Assembly (NCBI RefSeq): GCF_947497005.1
Contig: NZ_CANMFF010000010.1
Span: 124,001-188,000 of the forward strand
DNA from: an uncultured Ruegeria sp.
Lineage (GTDB): Bacteria > Pseudomonadota > Alphaproteobacteria > Rhodobacterales > Rhodobacteraceae
Length of the DNA: 64,000 nt
Reading direction: 5' to 3'
Shown here: positions 63,038 to 64,000 of the stretch, piece after piece
Position numbering within the stretch: position 1 is the stretch's first letter
Layout of the letters: each line of letters begins with the position of its first letter
Notes under the pieces: model-generated
Database searches by the model: none
What the model saw: only the letters and a program-made list of their open reading frames with translations
What the model was told of the DNA's origin: nothing
Program-made: the position numbers and the translations under genes

Positions 63038-64000
63038 ATGCGTTGGTCCAGAACTCTGCAAACAGTCGATGTACATTGCGCTGGTGAAATCGGTCGTGTC
63101 GTGACGGGTGGGGTGCTGGATATCCCCGGTGCGACAATGGCCGACAAGCTGGATTATCTGAACTCGGTTGACAACAGCCTGCGTCAGTTCCTTTGCTCAG
63201 AACCACGTTCGGCCCCGGCCGGGTCCTTTTGTCTGCTGGTTCCGCCGTGTGATCCGGCGGCGGATATCGGATTCATCGTGCTGCAACCCGATCAGGCCCA
63301 TGCGATGTCGGGATCCAATGCAATGTGCGCGGTCACGGCTCTGCTTGAAACTGGCATGATCCCTATGACCGAACCTGAAACCACCGTGACGCTGGATACC
63401 GCTGCGGGCTTGGTGCGCGCGCTGGCCCGTTGTTCCGACGGGAAGGTAACCACAGTGTCACTGGACATGCCGCCTTCCTTTGTTGCCAAAAAAGACTGTC
63501 GCATCGAGACCGAAGATTGGGGAAGTATCTGCTACGATCTGTGTTTCGGAGGTGTCTTTTATGCGCTTGTCGACGTCGACCAGATCGGTCTGACGATCAG
63601 GCCCGAGAGAGCGCGTGACCTTGCTACGCGTGGTGTCGCCCTACGTAATCTAATTGCCGAGGTCGAGGACGCACCGCATCCGACAATACCTGCTTTGAAG
63701 GGCTTGGCGTATGTCATGTTCCGATCGACAGAGCCCGACGGCGCGGTGCGCACCTGTACAACCCTGCGCCCCGGGCGCGTGGACAGATCGCCGTGTGGCA
63801 CCGGCTCAAATGCGAATATGGCCGTACGACATGCAACAGGGCAAGCATCCCCGGGAGATGTTGCAATATCGCGATCGATCATCGGCGGTGAATTCACGAC
63901 TGAGTTCCTGAGCGTTGCTAAAGTAGGGGATCACGATGCGACCCAGAATCGCGTATCCGGACAGTGCTGGATCTACGCTATCACTCAGATCGGGCTGGAC
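63038..64000 (+). CDS. Proline-racemase-family enzyme, Ser/Cys type (cut by window end)
   Basis: At least 321 residues are seen and the frame runs off the window. Family features include TVDVHCAGEIGRVVTGG near the N-terminus. The first catalytic position reads Met90-Ser91-G-S-N instead of the usual Cys in MCGH; the second, Cys253 in RSPCGTGSNANMA, is intact. Members are proline racemases, 4-hydroxyproline 2-epimerases or trans-3-hydroxyproline dehydratases; Ser/Cys pairs are known among the hydroxyproline-acting groups. A GTAGGAGGAG site precedes the ATG, 22 bases after the second SDR gene. Confidence 0.9.
   Translation, partial: MRWSRTLQTVDVHCAGEIGRVVTGGVLDIPGATMADKLDYLNSVDNSLRQFLCSEPRSAPAGSFCLLVPPCDPAADIGFIVLQPDQAHAMSGSNAMCAVTALLETGMIPMTEPETTVTLDTAAGLVRALARCSDGKVTTVSLDMPPSFVAKKDCRIETEDWGSICYDLCFGGVFYALVDVDQIGLTIRPERARDLATRGVALRNLIAEVEDAPHPTIPALKGLAYVMFRSTEPDGAVRTCTTLRPGRVDRSPCGTGSNANMAVRHATGQASPGDVAISRSIIGGEFTTEFLSVAKVGDHDATQNRVSGQCWIYAITQIGLD

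Noticed and set aside
1..64000. CRISPR array, rRNA, tRNA or complete insertion sequence
   Set aside because: No regularly spaced repeats, RNA gene signatures or intact transposase with terminal repeats were seen on reading.

Overview
The gene content and order suggest a marine alphaproteobacterium of the Rhodobacterales (Roseobacter group): a paa operon with an extra PaaA/PaaC-like gene, an xdh-guaD purine locus with PuuD-type urate hydroxylase, a complete beta-hydroxyaspartate cycle (bhc) cluster, and an Aap/Bzt-type amino-acid importer. This is inferred from gene families; no rRNA or other taxonomic marker is present. Layout: 0-8.8 kb is an aerobic phenylacetate locus (paaZ, paaX, a 3-oxoadipyl-CoA thiolase, paaABCDE and a second PaaA/C-family gene). 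8.8-18.6 kb is an accessory stretch with an acyltransferase, a class III cyclase/TPR pseudogene, a GST, a DUF3300/DUF2950 pair, a secreted protein with seven exact C-x10-C repeats, a small membrane protein coupled to an unknown gene, and a decayed ParB-like gene. 18.6-22.7 kb holds indolepyruvate ferredoxin oxidoreductase with a divergent Lrp-type regulator, a plausible feeder of arylacetyl-CoA to the paa pathway. 23-26.1 kb is an exported sulfatase with a DUF3179 membrane protein, followed by an IS6-family transposase remnant. 26.6-41.6 kb is purine catabolism: xdhABC, a permease and guaD in one operon; two paralogous LysR genes around the urate hydroxylase; HIU hydrolase; a fused allantoinase/OHCU decarboxylase; ureidoglycolate lyase; and a urate/xanthine-type permease. 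41.6-43 kb is decayed sequence. 43-48.5 kb is bhcDCBA with divergent bhcR, and next to it ureidoglycine aminohydrolase. 49.7-64 kb is a GntR-controlled catabolic cluster: amino-acid ABC importer, class IV aminotransferase, choline-sulfatase-like sulfatase, DHDPS-family lyase, DadA-like oxidase, three SDRs, a gutted aldehyde dehydrogenase, a ProC-like reductase and a proline-racemase-family enzyme cut by the window end. How the genes work together: guanine and xanthine are converted through urate, HIU, OHCU and allantoin to ureidoglycine and ureidoglycolate, which yields glyoxylate. The bhc cluster next door converts glyoxylate (through glycine) to oxaloacetate, so the window holds a nearly contiguous purine-to-central-carbon module; only allantoate amidohydrolase is not seen. 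A similar AT-rich motif lies upstream of both the allantoinase gene and bhcA/bhcR. The last 14 kb carries all four enzyme classes of bacterial hydroxyproline catabolism plus a cytosolic sulfatase, an aminotransferase and extra dehydrogenases, while its aldehyde dehydrogenase is destroyed. It is the best candidate in the window for an undescribed pathway.
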